Positions 1 to 7,708 of a DNA stretch of 64,000 nucleotides are shown piece after piece; within the stretch, counting starts at the first letter, position 1, and each line of letters starts with the position of its first letter. Under the pieces are notes generated by a model. That model ran no database searches. It saw only the letters and a list, made by a program, of their open reading frames with translations, and had not been told where the DNA came from. This DNA comes from DASQDN01 sp963844855. Its GTDB lineage: Bacteria; Acidobacteriota; Terriglobia; Bryobacterales; Bryobacteraceae. The translations under genes and the position numbers were made by a program. Location: assembly GCA_963844855.1 (NCBI GenBank), contig CAWJQP010000018.1:62001-126000 (forward strand), in the 5' to 3' direction.

Positions 1-60
1 AAATCGGTGAAGTTTTTTCTTACGCGCGACAGCCTGCGGGAAATCATCGTAAAGCGCTAG
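1..60 (+). CDS. C-terminal end of a protein cut by the window edge
   Basis: The first 60 bases read through as 19 codons followed by a TAG stop at 58-60. The translated tail is mixed charged and hydrophobic (ending LREIIVKR). It stops directly before the glycosyltransferase gene that comes in from the other strand, so the two genes would converge with no gap. Too little is present to name a family. The chance that a random frame stays open this long is not negligible, so the call rests on position as much as on sequence. Confidence 0.4.
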   Translation, partial: KSVKFFLTRDSLREIIVKR

Positions 61-792
61 CTAATCGCGATACTTCCCCTGGAGTTGGAAGAATCGCACC
101 CGGATGGGATCGAGGAACGAATCGAGTCCATTCATCAGGCTCACCTTTGTGCCTTCCACGTTATTCCACCGGACAGGCACCTCCACAACTTTCACACCGA
201 GCAGTTTCGCGATAAACAGATCTTCGACATCGAAACCAAAGCCATCAAGTTGCTGATTGGAGAAGATTCTGCGGGCGGCGGTGGATTCGTAAAGTTTGAA
301 ACCGCACTGAGTATCGACAAACGGAAGCCCCGTGATCAACCGCATCACAAAATTGAAAACACGTCCCGCGTACTCGCGGCCCGCAGGTTGATGTACTCCA
401 ATGAGGGATCGGTCCAGCGCCCGCGAACCGATGGCGACCTGGGCTCCTTCGCGACTGGCCGCTTCGAAAAGGCGATCGAGTTCCGATATCGGAGACGAAA
501 GGTCTGCGTCTGTGGATAGAATCCATTCGCCTTTCGCCTCCAACATTCCGTGTCGCACGGCATAACCTTTGCCGCGATTTCCCGGATTCTGAAGCAGGCG
601 TACAGGAGGGTGAGTCTGCGCGTACTGGCGGACACACTCCGCCGTGCCGTCTTTGGAGCCGTCATCCACCACCAGCACTTCGATAAACTCGTACCGGCCA
701 AGGACGTACGAAAGAACCAGATCGAGGGATGATGGCAGACGCTTTTCCTCGTTGTAGGCGGGAATAACGATCGAAAGCGAGTGCAACTTCAA
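61..792 (-). CDS. Group-2 glycosyltransferase, dolichyl/polyprenyl-phosphate glucosyltransferase-like
   Basis: This is a GT-A fold glycosyltransferase that probably moves a sugar from a nucleotide donor to a polyprenyl phosphate at the inner face of the membrane. From a TTG start at 792 (243 aa) it shows IVIPAYNEE at 8-16, VVDDGSKDGT at 41-50, NRGKG at 72-76 and the metal-binding DAD motif at 95-97, then a CGFKLY motif. This order is typical of the dolichyl-phosphate glucose synthase branch of GT2. No membrane segment is seen, unlike many polyprenyl-glycosyltransferases. The open frame runs back to 966, but that extra part is Ala/Ser-rich, has no family similarity and lies over the divergent small gene, so I prefer 792 (786 is a second TTG). 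Neither start has a strong ribosome site. The acceptor is unknown. Confidence 0.85.
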   Translation of the reverse strand: MKLHSLSIVIPAYNEEKRLPSSLDLVLSYVLGRYEFIEVLVVDDGSKDGTAECVRQYAQTHPPVRLLQNPGNRGKGYAVRHGMLEAKGEWILSTDADLSSPISELDRLFEAASREGAQVAIGSRALDRSLIGVHQPAGREYAGRVFNFVMRLITGLPFVDTQCGFKLYESTAARRIFSNQQLDGFGFDVEDLFIAKLLGVKVVEVPVRWNNVEGTKVSLMNGLDSFLDPIRVRFFQLQGKYRD

Positions 793-838
793 ATCATAAC
801 GTGACCGTAATGATGGGATTCGGGTTATGATCTGTGAT

Positions 839-1039
839 ATGGCAGATTGGGAACAACCCAGTACCGCGATGGCGGCGGCAGCAGCAGCAGAGACGAGTGG
901 CTCAGGCAGCGGCGGAGATCTCGTAGCGTTGCGAGAAGAATTAGCAGCAGCATTCGAGCGCATCATCTCGCTCGAGAAGCGCGTGCAGGACCTAGAGAAC
1001 GAGGTTCGCGCTCAGCGCGGACGCGCATCCGGCGCCTGA
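839..1039 (+). CDS. Small coiled-coil protein of unknown function
   Basis: An ORF of about 66 codons from ATG 839 (an in-frame ATG also lies at 827). After an Ala/Gly/Ser-rich N-terminus it holds one amphipathic helix of about 35 residues with heptad-like hydrophobic spacing and many Glu/Arg residues (for example RIISLEKRVQDLENEV), which predicts a coiled coil. There is no signal peptide and no Cys. It is divergent from the glycosyltransferase and ends just before the lysS leader palindrome, so the two might share a transcript. I do not recognise a family. No clear Shine-Dalgarno precedes either start. Confidence 0.45.
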   Translation: MADWEQPSTAMAAAAAAETSGSGSGGDLVALREELAAAFERIISLEKRVQDLENEVRAQRGRASGA

Positions 1040-1077
1040 TCCCTGAAAGCCGACCCTTATAATTAGGGTTTCAGGGA
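1040..1077 (+). promoter_or_regulatory. Palindrome around a perfect -10 box and the lysS ribosome site
   Basis: TCCCTGAAA (1040-1048) and TTTCAGGGA (1069-1077) are exact 9-base inverted repeats. Inside them CCCT and AGGG also pair. A perfect TATAAT (1058-1063) lies in the centre, and the right arm carries the AGGGAG ribosome site of lysS, whose TTG start is at 1085. If transcription starts from this -10 box, the palindrome acts as DNA (an operator). If RNA comes from further upstream, it could fold and hide the ribosome site. No good -35 box is visible 17 bases upstream. Confidence 0.5.
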
Positions 1078-1084
1078 GAACCTT

Positions 1085-2609
1085 TTGTCGCTCGAGCGAG
1101 AGCTAATTCAGCAAAGAACACAACGTATCCGCGACATTGAAGCACTGGGATTCAGGCCCTATGGCCAGCGCTTCGATGCTTCTCATTCCATTCCGTCGAT
1201 TCTGACCGAGTACGGGTCGAAATCGACCGAGGAACTCGAAGCGAATCGCATCAACGTGAAGATTTCGGGTCGCGTTATGACCGTTCGGAGAATGGGCAAA
1301 GCGGGCTTCGCCCATTTGATGCAGAATGGCGAGAAGCTGCAGATCTACGTGAAGAAAGATGCAGTCCCGGAGACCGATTACCAGCTTTGGGGGTTGATCG
1401 ATCTCGGTGACATCGTCGGCGCGGAGGGATATCTTTTCCGTACGCGTACCGGTGAGTTGAGCATTCATGCTGAGAAGCTTTACTTCCTATCGAAGATTCT
1501 CCTCGCTATGCCGGAAAAATGGCATGGACTCGAGGATGTGGAAACACGGTACCGGCAGCGTTATCTTGATCTCATCGCGAACCCGGACGTCCGGCGGTCG
1601 TTTATCACTCGCTCCAAAGTGATTTCGTCATTCCGGCGGCAACTCGAGGAACGCGACTTCATCGAAGTGGAAACTCCGATGATGCAGCCGCTTTACGGCG
1701 GCGCCGGGGCGAGTCCATTCGTGACCCATCACAACACCCTCGATATCGATCTCTACCTGCGGATCGCGCCCGAGTTGTATCTCAAACGCCTCGTCGTAGG
1801 TGGTCTGGAGCGCGTTTACGAGATCAACCGCAATTTCCGAAACGAAGGGATCTCGACTCATCACAACCCGGAATTTACGATGCTCGAGTTCTATCAGGCG
1901 TACACGGACTATCGCGGCCTGATGGATCTTTCAGGGGAAATGCTGCGCCAGGTGGCGATTGACGCGACAGGATCCGCACAAGTCGAATACGACGGGCGGG
2001 TCATTGACTTCGACAACATACAGCGTCTGTCTATGCGCGAAGCCGTCACGGAGTTTTGGGAAGCCGCCGAAAAACCAACGCTTGATAACGTGTGTGATCC
2101 CGATTGGCTATCGCGGCACTCCCGTGAGCACACTGCCGGTGAGCAACTCGTCGATATCTTCGAACGGGTTTGCGAAGAACACTTGTTCCAGCCGACTATC
2201 ATCTATGACTATCCCGTAGAAACATCACCGCTCGTCCAAGAACAAGCCGGACGATCCGCATTTCGTTGAACGCTTCGAGATCTATGTCGCGGGCATGGAA
2301 ATCGGTAATGCCTATACAGAGCTGAATGATCCTCAGGAGCAGCGACGCCGCTTCGAAATGCAACTCGGGATGGCGGAGCGTGGCGACGTAGAGGCGCACC
2401 GCATGGACGAAGATTATCTGCGTGCTCTCTCGTACGGAATGCCGCCCGCCGGTGGGGAAGGAATTGGAATCGATCGCCTCGCGATGATTATGACCGGATC
2501 GAAGTCGATTCGCGACGTGATATTGTTCCCGCTGCTTCGGCCGGAAGGCGAGATCGGCATTGCTGAAGATCTGCGCGCCGCCGAAAGCGGCGTGAAAGAT
2601 ATTGCGTGA
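1085..2609 (+). CDS. lysS: Lysyl-tRNA synthetase, class II (one-base frameshift)
   Basis: Charges tRNA-Lys with lysine in the cytoplasm. The N-terminal OB-fold anticodon-binding domain (about residues 55-150, with GRVMTVRRMGKAGFAHL) is followed by the class II catalytic core. Motif 2 is FRNEGISTHHNPEFT at about 249-265, and motif 3 (GIGIDRLAMI) is near the end. The frame breaks at about 2234: after YPVETSPL the sequence carries one extra G, and the +1 frame at once continues with the conserved SKNKPDDPHFVERFE and MEIGNAYTELNDP stretches to the stop at 2607-2609. Repaired, the protein has about 507 residues, normal for LysS. The TTG start follows an AGGGAG ribosome site. The break in an essential gene points to a sequence error. 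The next gene's GTG overlaps the stop by 4 bases, so the two are coupled. Confidence 0.93.
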
Positions 2610-3838
2610 AAGACTTCGAGCTTTTCGTAGCGATCCGTTATCTGCGGGCCAAGCGCAAGCAGGCCGTAATTTCGATCATTACGATCATCTCGATTCTTGG
2701 AGTCGCGGCGGGCGTGATGGCTTTGGTGGTCGCGCTCGCGATCAACAACGGATTTCGTAGCACCCTTCAACGAAACCTGCTCGGGGCAACAGCGCACGTT
2801 AGCATCCTCGAGAAAGAACCTGGCTATGGCATCGAGAACTGGCGTGAAATAGTCGACAGAGTCCGCAAGCTGCCCGGGGTCACAGGAGCTTCGCCGTCGC
2901 TCTATGGCCAGGTCATGCTGATCGGACCAAAGCAGTCGATGGGAGCCACGCTGAAAGGCGTCGACCCAGTCTTAGCTGCGCAACAGAATGAGATGCTCAC
3001 ACGGCTGAAAGAAGGTTCACTCAAGGGTATCGACCAACACGAGGGCATCCCAGGCATCATTCTCGGTTCAAAGCTTGCGCAGAGCACAGGAATGGTGCTG
3101 GGAAGTGTCGTTCGCATCTTATCGCCACAGGGGGAAATGACTCCTGTCGGAATGCGCGTGACCGAGCACAGATTTCGCGTGGTTGGGATCTTCGAATCGG
3201 GCTTCTTCGAACTCGACGCGCTCTGGGCGTTCACCAGTATCCGATCCGCACAGGTTGTGATGAATGTGGAAGACGTCATCAATTCGGTGGAACTGCGTGT
3301 AGCCGACATCTATAGCGCGCCGGAAATCGCCGCAGAGCTGAACCGAACAGTTGGCCCTAAGCTGGCCGCTACGCACTGGATGGAGCAAAACAAGCCGATA
3401 CTGAGCGCCCTTCGTATGGAGAAGGTTGTGACGGTCATCACGATCGGATTGATCCAGCTCGTCAGCGCGCTGAACATTCTGATCGCGCTTGTAATGATGG
3501 TGATGGAAAAGCATAAGGACATCGCGATCCTGATGTCCATGGGCGCGCGTCACCAGCAGATTCGGCGTATCTTCATGCTTCAGGGAATTGTTATCGGCGT
3601 GGTTGGTTCGATTATCGGGTTGATCGCCGGCTACACGCTCTCCTGGATGGCGAATCGCTATCAGTGGGTCCGTCTCGATCAGGAAGTCTACTCGCTCGCA
3701 TTCGTTCCGTTCGAGCCGCGCGGCATTGATGCTCTGTGGATCGCTGCGGTTGCGATCGGTGTCAGTTTTGTCGCGACGATCTACCCAGCCCGGAACGCAA
3801 CTCGGATTGTTCCCGTCGAAGCGCTCAGATACGAGTAA
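2606..3838 (+). CDS. LolC/LolE-type ABC transporter permease (FtsX family)
   Basis: Inner-membrane permease of the kind that moves lipoproteins from the inner membrane to LolA (known for LolCDE; the substrate here is inferred). It has 410 aa: a first membrane helix at about 20-45, a periplasmic MacB-like domain at about 50-260, then three helices in a C-terminal FtsX domain. The cytoplasmic loop reads MEKHKDIAILMSMGA, a hallmark of LolC/E. The GTG start overlaps the lysS stop (GTGA). A LolD ATPase would be expected next but is not present. The gene originally converged with the hydrolase now split off by IS3, overlapping its end by 14 bases, so the ATPase was not destroyed by the insertion and must be elsewhere. 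Confidence 0.88.
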   Translation: MKDFELFVAIRYLRAKRKQAVISIITIISILGVAAGVMALVVALAINNGFRSTLQRNLLGATAHVSILEKEPGYGIENWREIVDRVRKLPGVTGASPSLYGQVMLIGPKQSMGATLKGVDPVLAAQQNEMLTRLKEGSLKGIDQHEGIPGIILGSKLAQSTGMVLGSVVRILSPQGEMTPVGMRVTEHRFRVVGIFESGFFELDALWAFTSIRSAQVVMNVEDVINSVELRVADIYSAPEIAAELNRTVGPKLAATHWMEQNKPILSALRMEKVVTVITIGLIQLVSALNILIALVMMVMEKHKDIAILMSMGARHQQIRRIFMLQGIVIGVVGSIIGLIAGYTLSWMANRYQWVRLDQEVYSLAFVPFEPRGIDALWIAAVAIGVSFVATIYPARNATRIVPVEALRYE

Positions 3839-3863
3839 GGTGGGTATCGAAGAATGACCGGAC

Positions 3864-3899
3864 TGGAGTGAACCCCAAAACTGAGACAGGGAGTTAAGG
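3864..3899 (+). repeat. Left terminal inverted repeat of the IS3 element
   Basis: Thirty-six bases whose reverse complement is found at the other end with 9 mismatches. The matched blocks are the first TG, AGTG, ACCCC, CTGAGACA and AGTTAAGG. The base just outside is the last base of the GAC target duplication. Confidence 0.88.
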
Positions 3900-3928
3900 G
3901 ACGAAATACATTGAATGGAGTTGAGGCA

Positions 3929-4309
3929 ATGGATTTGTCCCGAAGTATCTACAGCCGTGATCTGAAGGTTGCCGCGATGCGTGCCATCGACGCTGGGGCG
4001 ACGATTGGTGAGATCGCACGTAAGTATCAAGTGAGTCCTCATTTAGTGGACCGCTGGCGAGGAGAATGGCGGGCCAAGGGTGATCTTGCATTTCCTGGCG
4101 TTGGGCGACGAGGAATGTTGCTGCCAGTGGTGGAGGAGGCCCGGCGGATCGGTGAGCTGGAGCGCAAGATCGGCCAACTCACAATGGAGAACGATTTTTT
4201 AAAAAGGGCCTTGCAGCATTTCAAGGAGTATCACCCTCCAGCCGTCGTCAGTGGCGAGGATGCCTGTTTGAAGAAATCCAGCAAGCCGCGGCGGAAGGCA
4301 AAGCCGTGA
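3929..4309 (+). CDS. IS3 transposase OrfA (helix-turn-helix and leucine zipper)
   Basis: OrfA of IS3 elements binds the ends of the element and pairs with OrfB. The 126-residue product from ATG 3929 (MDLSRSIYS; an upstream in-frame start at 3911 is less likely) has a helix-turn-helix at about 25-52 (ATIGEIARKYQVSPHLVDRW) and a leucine-zipper-like helix (GELERKIGQLTMENDFLKRAL) that mediates multimer formation in this family. Codons near the end run over a UUUAAAA slippery site. The end overlaps orfB by 4 bases (GTGA), and orfB is in the -1 frame, the standard IS3 arrangement. Confidence 0.92.
   Translation: MDLSRSIYSRDLKVAAMRAIDAGATIGEIARKYQVSPHLVDRWRGEWRAKGDLAFPGVGRRGMLLPVVEEARRIGELERKIGQLTMENDFLKRALQHFKEYHPPAVVSGEDACLKKSSKPRRKAKP
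4198..4204 (+). promoter_or_regulatory. UUUAAAA slippery heptamer for -1 frameshifting (OrfAB)
   Basis: In the orfA frame the codons are TTT TTA AAA AGG, so T TTA AAA fits the X XXY YYZ rule for -1 slippage. From base 4204 the -1 frame is open with no stop through the orfB start at 4306 and on to 5118. A single slip would therefore give the fused OrfAB transposase known from IS3 elements. No pseudoknot was modelled. Confidence 0.75.
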
Positions 4310-5118
4310 ATGCACTGTGCCAAATGACTGGCCTAAGCCGGGCTGGGTTTTATCGGTTTCGGAAGCCGCGACAGGCCTCTCCAGTGGAGATGGAGCTCCG
4401 AGACGAGATGCAGAAAATCGCAGTGGAATCGCCGGCATACGGCCACCGTAGAATCACTGCCGCTTTGCAGCAGCGTGGCTTCAACGTCAACCACAAGCGC
4501 GTGCTGCGGATGATGCGGGAAGACAATCTGTTGTGCGTTAGGCGGCGTAAATTTGCGGTGACCACCGACTCTCGACATCAACTGCCGGTCTATCCCAATC
4601 TGGCAGGCCAACTGAAGCCGACAGCCGTGAACCAACTCTGGGTTGCAGATATCACCTACATCCGTCTGCAAGTCGAATTTATATATCTGGCAGTGATACT
4701 CGACGCGTTCTCACGTCGTGTCATTGGTTGGGCTCTGGGGCGAACGCTGGAAGCTGGATTGGCGACCACCGCGCTGCAAATGGCGTTGCTGGAGAGAAAA
4801 CCGCCGCCAGGCTTCGTCCATCACTCCGATCGCGGCGTGCAATACGCCTCCCAGCAATATACGGGCATCCTGAGACAACACCAAGCTGAGATCAGCATGA
4901 GTCGCAAAGCGAATCCGTACGACAATGCGGCTTGCGAGTCGTTCATGAAGACGTTGAAGTATGAGGAGGTTTACCGCAATGAGTATCGGGACTTTCGGGA
5001 AGCGAGCGCCTGTATCGGAGAGTTTCTAGAGCGCGTCTACAATCGACATCGGCTTCACTCGGCTCTTGGTTATTTAACACCGTCCGAGTTCGAACGCCAA
5101 GCAGGCGATGCGCCATGA
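4306..5118 (+). CDS. IS3 transposase OrfB (DDE integrase catalytic domain)
   Basis: Catalytic half of the transposase, RNase H-like retroviral integrase core. The 270 residues contain an N-terminal HTH_21-type region (ESPAYGHRRI) and the core with catalytic D115 (WVADITYI), D175 (HHSDRGVQY) and E211 (ACESFMKTLK), a DD(35)E spacing. All three acidic residues are present and the frame is unbroken, so the element may be active. GTG start overlaps the orfA stop; the main active product is expected to be the OrfAB fusion made by slippage. Confidence 0.95.
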   Translation: MNALCQMTGLSRAGFYRFRKPRQASPVEMELRDEMQKIAVESPAYGHRRITAALQQRGFNVNHKRVLRMMREDNLLCVRRRKFAVTTDSRHQLPVYPNLAGQLKPTAVNQLWVADITYIRLQVEFIYLAVILDAFSRRVIGWALGRTLEAGLATTALQMALLERKPPPGFVHHSDRGVQYASQQYTGILRQHQAEISMSRKANPYDNAACESFMKTLKYEEVYRNEYRDFREASACIGEFLERVYNRHRLHSALGYLTPSEFERQAGDAP

Positions 5119-5347
5119 GAATCCATTTAGCAGATCGGGGGCTCTGCCCCTGCGACCCGGGGATTTATCGCTTTCCAGCCAGAATGGCTAAGCGGACTCG
5201 GGGCGGTTCCACCGCCCCGGTCATTCCGGCAACTGAGTCGGCGCTCGAGTTCCATCCCTGGAGCGCTCTATCCTCCGCTCAGCTATGTCCACAGTGGACC
5301 AACAACAACCTCGCCGCCAATGCTTTTCCAGCGAACGGCGATAGCCT

Positions 5348-5383
5348 CCTTAACTTTGTGTCTCAGCCCAGGGGTCCACTTCA
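5348..5383 (-). repeat. Right terminal inverted repeat of the IS3 element
   Basis: On the minus strand this reads TGAAGTGGACCCC, then CTGAGACA and AGTTAAGG, matching 27 of 36 bases of the left repeat. Its first three bases, TGA, act as a new in-frame stop codon for the hydrolase gene on the minus strand. Confidence 0.88.
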
Positions 5384-6412
5384 GACAGCCACTACAAGAT
5401 GATCGTAGCCCTCTCTGACCTCCGCGGCAAGATCCCCGCTGTACACCCGAGCCAACGAACCATGGAGGAGGAAGTCGCCGTGTTTGAAGTGGCGAATGGA
5501 GACGTCCTCGCGATTTGGCAAATAGCGATCCCAAGTTGTGAATCTGGGACTTCTATCGGCGGAGGCGGCAACGAGAACGGGCACGCTTACGGGCTTTAGG
5601 GTTTCCATTCGGGTTCGTAAGGATCTGTGTCCCTCGAAATCTTCGCGCGTATATTCCAGAGTTGTGTCCAGACTGATCACCGCGCTCAGTGTAGGAGACG
5701 GCTGCTGACCGAGCCATTCCAACAAGTACTGTGCTCCCATACTGTGGCCAATGGCGCCGGCTTTTGACGTGTCTACAAACGGCAAACTGTGCGCGTGCTT
5801 TAGAAGGAACGCCAGATCACTCCAGGAAGTTTCGGGGCCGCCATAGTTGTTGCTTACGTGCTGGCCATCTGCTGACTGGAAAGCGCTGGTGATGACGACA
5901 TACCCGTGACTTGCCAGGTACTCGCACATGACAGAATTTTCCTCCAATGATCCCGCAGCTCCGGCGTGATACAAGATGATCGGAAATTTCCCCTTGGCCG
6001 GATTGGGCGCGCGATATGCCATGGTCTGCTTCGAGAGCAGGGCTTTGGCAAATCGACGCGCATCTGGGCTCACTTTTGTCCATTTCTTGCGGAATAGATC
6101 CTCGCTCAGCGCATCGCGGCTAAATCGCTCAAGCTGAGAGACGAAGGTTGGATATTGCGGAAGCGGCGGTATTTTCAAGTACTCGCGATATCGCAGCAGA
6201 TCCGACCCAACAGCCTCAGCCGGATACCACATATTGACGAGAATCGGCCTGACACTTCCAGAGACGCCGAAACTTCTACTTGGATCGAATTCGAAATAGG
6301 AGCGATAGCCAATCGGGTACGGACCGCGTTTCAATCCGCCCCAAAGCAGCGGGTCCGGATTCTGTGCATATGCTGCGATTGCCAACAGGTAGGCAACCCA
6401 AAGACTTCGCAT
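5381..6412 (-). CDS. Secreted alpha/beta hydrolase (PAF-acetylhydrolase/dienelactone hydrolase-like), 3' end truncated by IS3
   Basis: The 343-residue product from ATG 6412 has a signal peptide (about 1-17, ending AYAQ) and an alpha/beta-hydrolase fold like platelet-activating factor acetylhydrolases. The oxyanion strand region is FPIILYHAG (143-151), the nucleophile S224 is in GHSMG, D286 is a likely acid, and H311 or H317 the likely base. The open frame extends to 6784 but overlaps the divergent gene and has no signal peptide at that start. The stop TGA is supplied by the IS3 end. Without the element and one copy of GAC, the frame would read on for 13 residues (RSFFDTHLTRI plus neighbours) to a stop at 3825-3827, a normal C-terminal helix. 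The present product therefore lacks its last helix; the catalytic residues remain. Substrate unknown. Confidence 0.85.
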   Translation of the reverse strand: MRSLWVAYLLAIAAYAQNPDPLLWGGLKRGPYPIGYRSYFEFDPSRSFGVSGSVRPILVNMWYPAEAVGSDLLRYREYLKIPPLPQYPTFVSQLERFSRDALSEDLFRKKWTKVSPDARRFAKALLSKQTMAYRAPNPAKGKFPIILYHAGAAGSLEENSVMCEYLASHGYVVITSAFQSADGQHVSNNYGGPETSWSDLAFLLKHAHSLPFVDTSKAGAIGHSMGAQYLLEWLGQQPSPTLSAVISLDTTLEYTREDFEGHRSLRTRMETLKPVSVPVLVAASADRSPRFTTWDRYLPNREDVSIRHFKHGDFLLHGSLARVYSGDLAAEVREGYDHLVVAV

Positions 6413-6451
6413 TGATAACTCCAAATCAGAATACAATCTTGGGTGACTCCC

Positions 6452-7702
6452 ATGTTTCGCAGATCGTTTCTGAAATCCCTGGCCGCGGCTCCGGCTGCCG
6501 CAATTCTTCGCCCGCAGATCGCCGAGGCGGCGCTTCCAAAGATGAAGATCACGAAGGTGACCATCTATCGCCCGCCGAATCTGAACGAACTCTTCAACCA
6601 AAGCAACATGGTTGTGACCGTTGAGACTGACGCAGGAATCACCGGTGTCGGAGAAGGTGGAGCGAAGGACACCCTGGAACAGTGCGCTGGAACTCTGATC
6701 GGCAAGAACCCGTTTCGAATCGAAGCCCTGTGGCAGGAGATGTACATCGCATGGTTCTATCCTCCGGGCCGCGAAAAGATTCACGCGCTCGGAGCGCTCG
6801 ACCTGGCGTTGTGGGATATCAAGGGTAAGGCGCTAGGCCTGCCGATCCACGAACTGCTCGGCGGGATGGTTCGCAATCACTGCGAATGCTACGCGACGGG
6901 GGGCGGACGTCCCGCCAACACACCTCCCGGCACTCCCCCGGCCCGGCTCAGCCTGAAAGAGCGAGCGCGAGCAACCATGGAGGCCGGATATCGGGCGTTT
7001 CGAATGGGGGCGGGAGATACACGTGTTGGAGAAGTCTTCAACACGCATGAGCGTGTCCGCAAGGTCGCGCAAGATTGTAAGGAGGTCCGTGAGGGTGTCG
7101 GCCCGGATGGCGATTGGTGCATCGATTTCCACCAGCGTTTCGACTATTCAGACGCCGTGCGCGCATGCCGCTTGATCGAAGAATATGAACCGTATTTCGT
7201 CGAAGATCCGGTTCGCGATGAGCATGCCCATCAGGATCTTCCCAAGCTCCGTCAAATGACGACGGTGCCGCTGACGCATGGCGAGGAGTGGGGTCAGCGA
7301 TACGACTTCAACAAGCTTGTCGAGAATCACGACATCGACTACATCCGCGCAACCCTGCCGAATGTCGGCGGCATCACCGAAATGATGAAGATCGCCGCTA
7401 TCTGCGAAACGCATGCCGTCGGCATCATTCCTCACTTCACCGGACCGATCGCGACGGCTGCTTTGGTGAATTGTCTCTCGACCTTTCCCGGTCCGGTCAT
7501 CATGGAGTACAACTACGGCGGCCGCCCGATCGACTATTTACCACAATGTCTCGATTTCAAGGATGGGAAGGCGCTGCCTAATCAACGGCCCGGATTGGGA
7601 ACGACTCTCGAGATGAAATTGCTCACCAAGATCGGCGAAGTAACTCAGCCCGGTCGCAGCAACGTCTTCATCCGGCCTGATGGATCTTTGACACACTGGT
7701 AG
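6452..7702 (+). CDS. Tat-exported enolase-superfamily enzyme (mandelate racemase / acid-sugar dehydratase group)
   Basis: Members abstract a proton next to a carboxylate, with Mg2+, and many dehydrate sugar acids. From ATG 6452 the N-terminus has RRSFLK at 3-8, a good twin-arginine motif, then a hydrophobic stretch and an AEA cleavage region, so a periplasmic location is predicted. The N-terminal capping domain (about 30-150) is followed by a barrel with metal-ligand motifs IDFHQRF, VEDP and HGEEWG, and late PHFTGP. The DFH...RF pattern resembles the mannonate/gluconate dehydratase (ManD/RspA-like) group, but the exact substrate cannot be read. About 416 residues, normal length. Divergent from the hydrolase with a 39-base shared upstream region. 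The SRPBCC gene follows after 6 bases. Confidence 0.85.
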   Translation: MFRRSFLKSLAAAPAAAILRPQIAEAALPKMKITKVTIYRPPNLNELFNQSNMVVTVETDAGITGVGEGGAKDTLEQCAGTLIGKNPFRIEALWQEMYIAWFYPPGREKIHALGALDLALWDIKGKALGLPIHELLGGMVRNHCECYATGGGRPANTPPGTPPARLSLKERARATMEAGYRAFRMGAGDTRVGEVFNTHERVRKVAQDCKEVREGVGPDGDWCIDFHQRFDYSDAVRACRLIEEYEPYFVEDPVRDEHAHQDLPKLRQMTTVPLTHGEEWGQRYDFNKLVENHDIDYIRATLPNVGGITEMMKIAAICETHAVGIIPHFTGPIATAALVNCLSTFPGPVIMEYNYGGRPIDYLPQCLDFKDGKALPNQRPGLGTTLEMKLLTKIGEVTQPGRSNVFIRPDGSLTHW

Positions 7703-7708
7703 GTCTCT

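Larger units (their letters stand above)
3864..5383 (+). mobile_element. IS3-family insertion sequence, complete, about 1.52 kb
   Basis: It is bounded by imperfect terminal inverted repeats (27 of 36 bases match) starting TGGAGTGAACCCC on the left and TGAAGTGGACCCC on the right, both beginning with TG as IS3 ends do. A 3-base direct repeat GAC flanks it (3861-3863 and 5384-5386), the usual IS3 target duplication. Inside are the two overlapping transposase frames. The element looks intact and recently inserted, because removing it with one GAC restores an open hydrolase gene. About 230 bases between the orfB stop and the right repeat are non-coding and hold GC-rich hairpins (around 5147 and 5200-5220), which is long for an IS3 tail. 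Confidence 0.93.

Noticed and set aside
85..519. An ORF of 144 codons antisense to the glycosyltransferase.
   Set aside because: The glycosyltransferase has strong family motifs across the same span. The antisense ORF has none.
2234..2234. Programmed frameshift in lysS.
   Set aside because: There is no slippery heptamer at the site and no known case in lysS. A single-base sequence error explains it more simply.
3854..3868. ATGACCGGACTGGAG directly after the LolC/E-type gene looked like the start of a LolD ATPase cut by IS3.
   Set aside because: The same bases read on the minus strand are the end of the hydrolase gene, and joining the flanks restores that gene. No ATPase fragment follows the right end of the element.
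5115..5402. An ORF of 95 codons in the tail of the IS3 element.
   Set aside because: It runs out through the right inverted repeat into the hydrolase gene and has no family similarity. It is probably not a gene.
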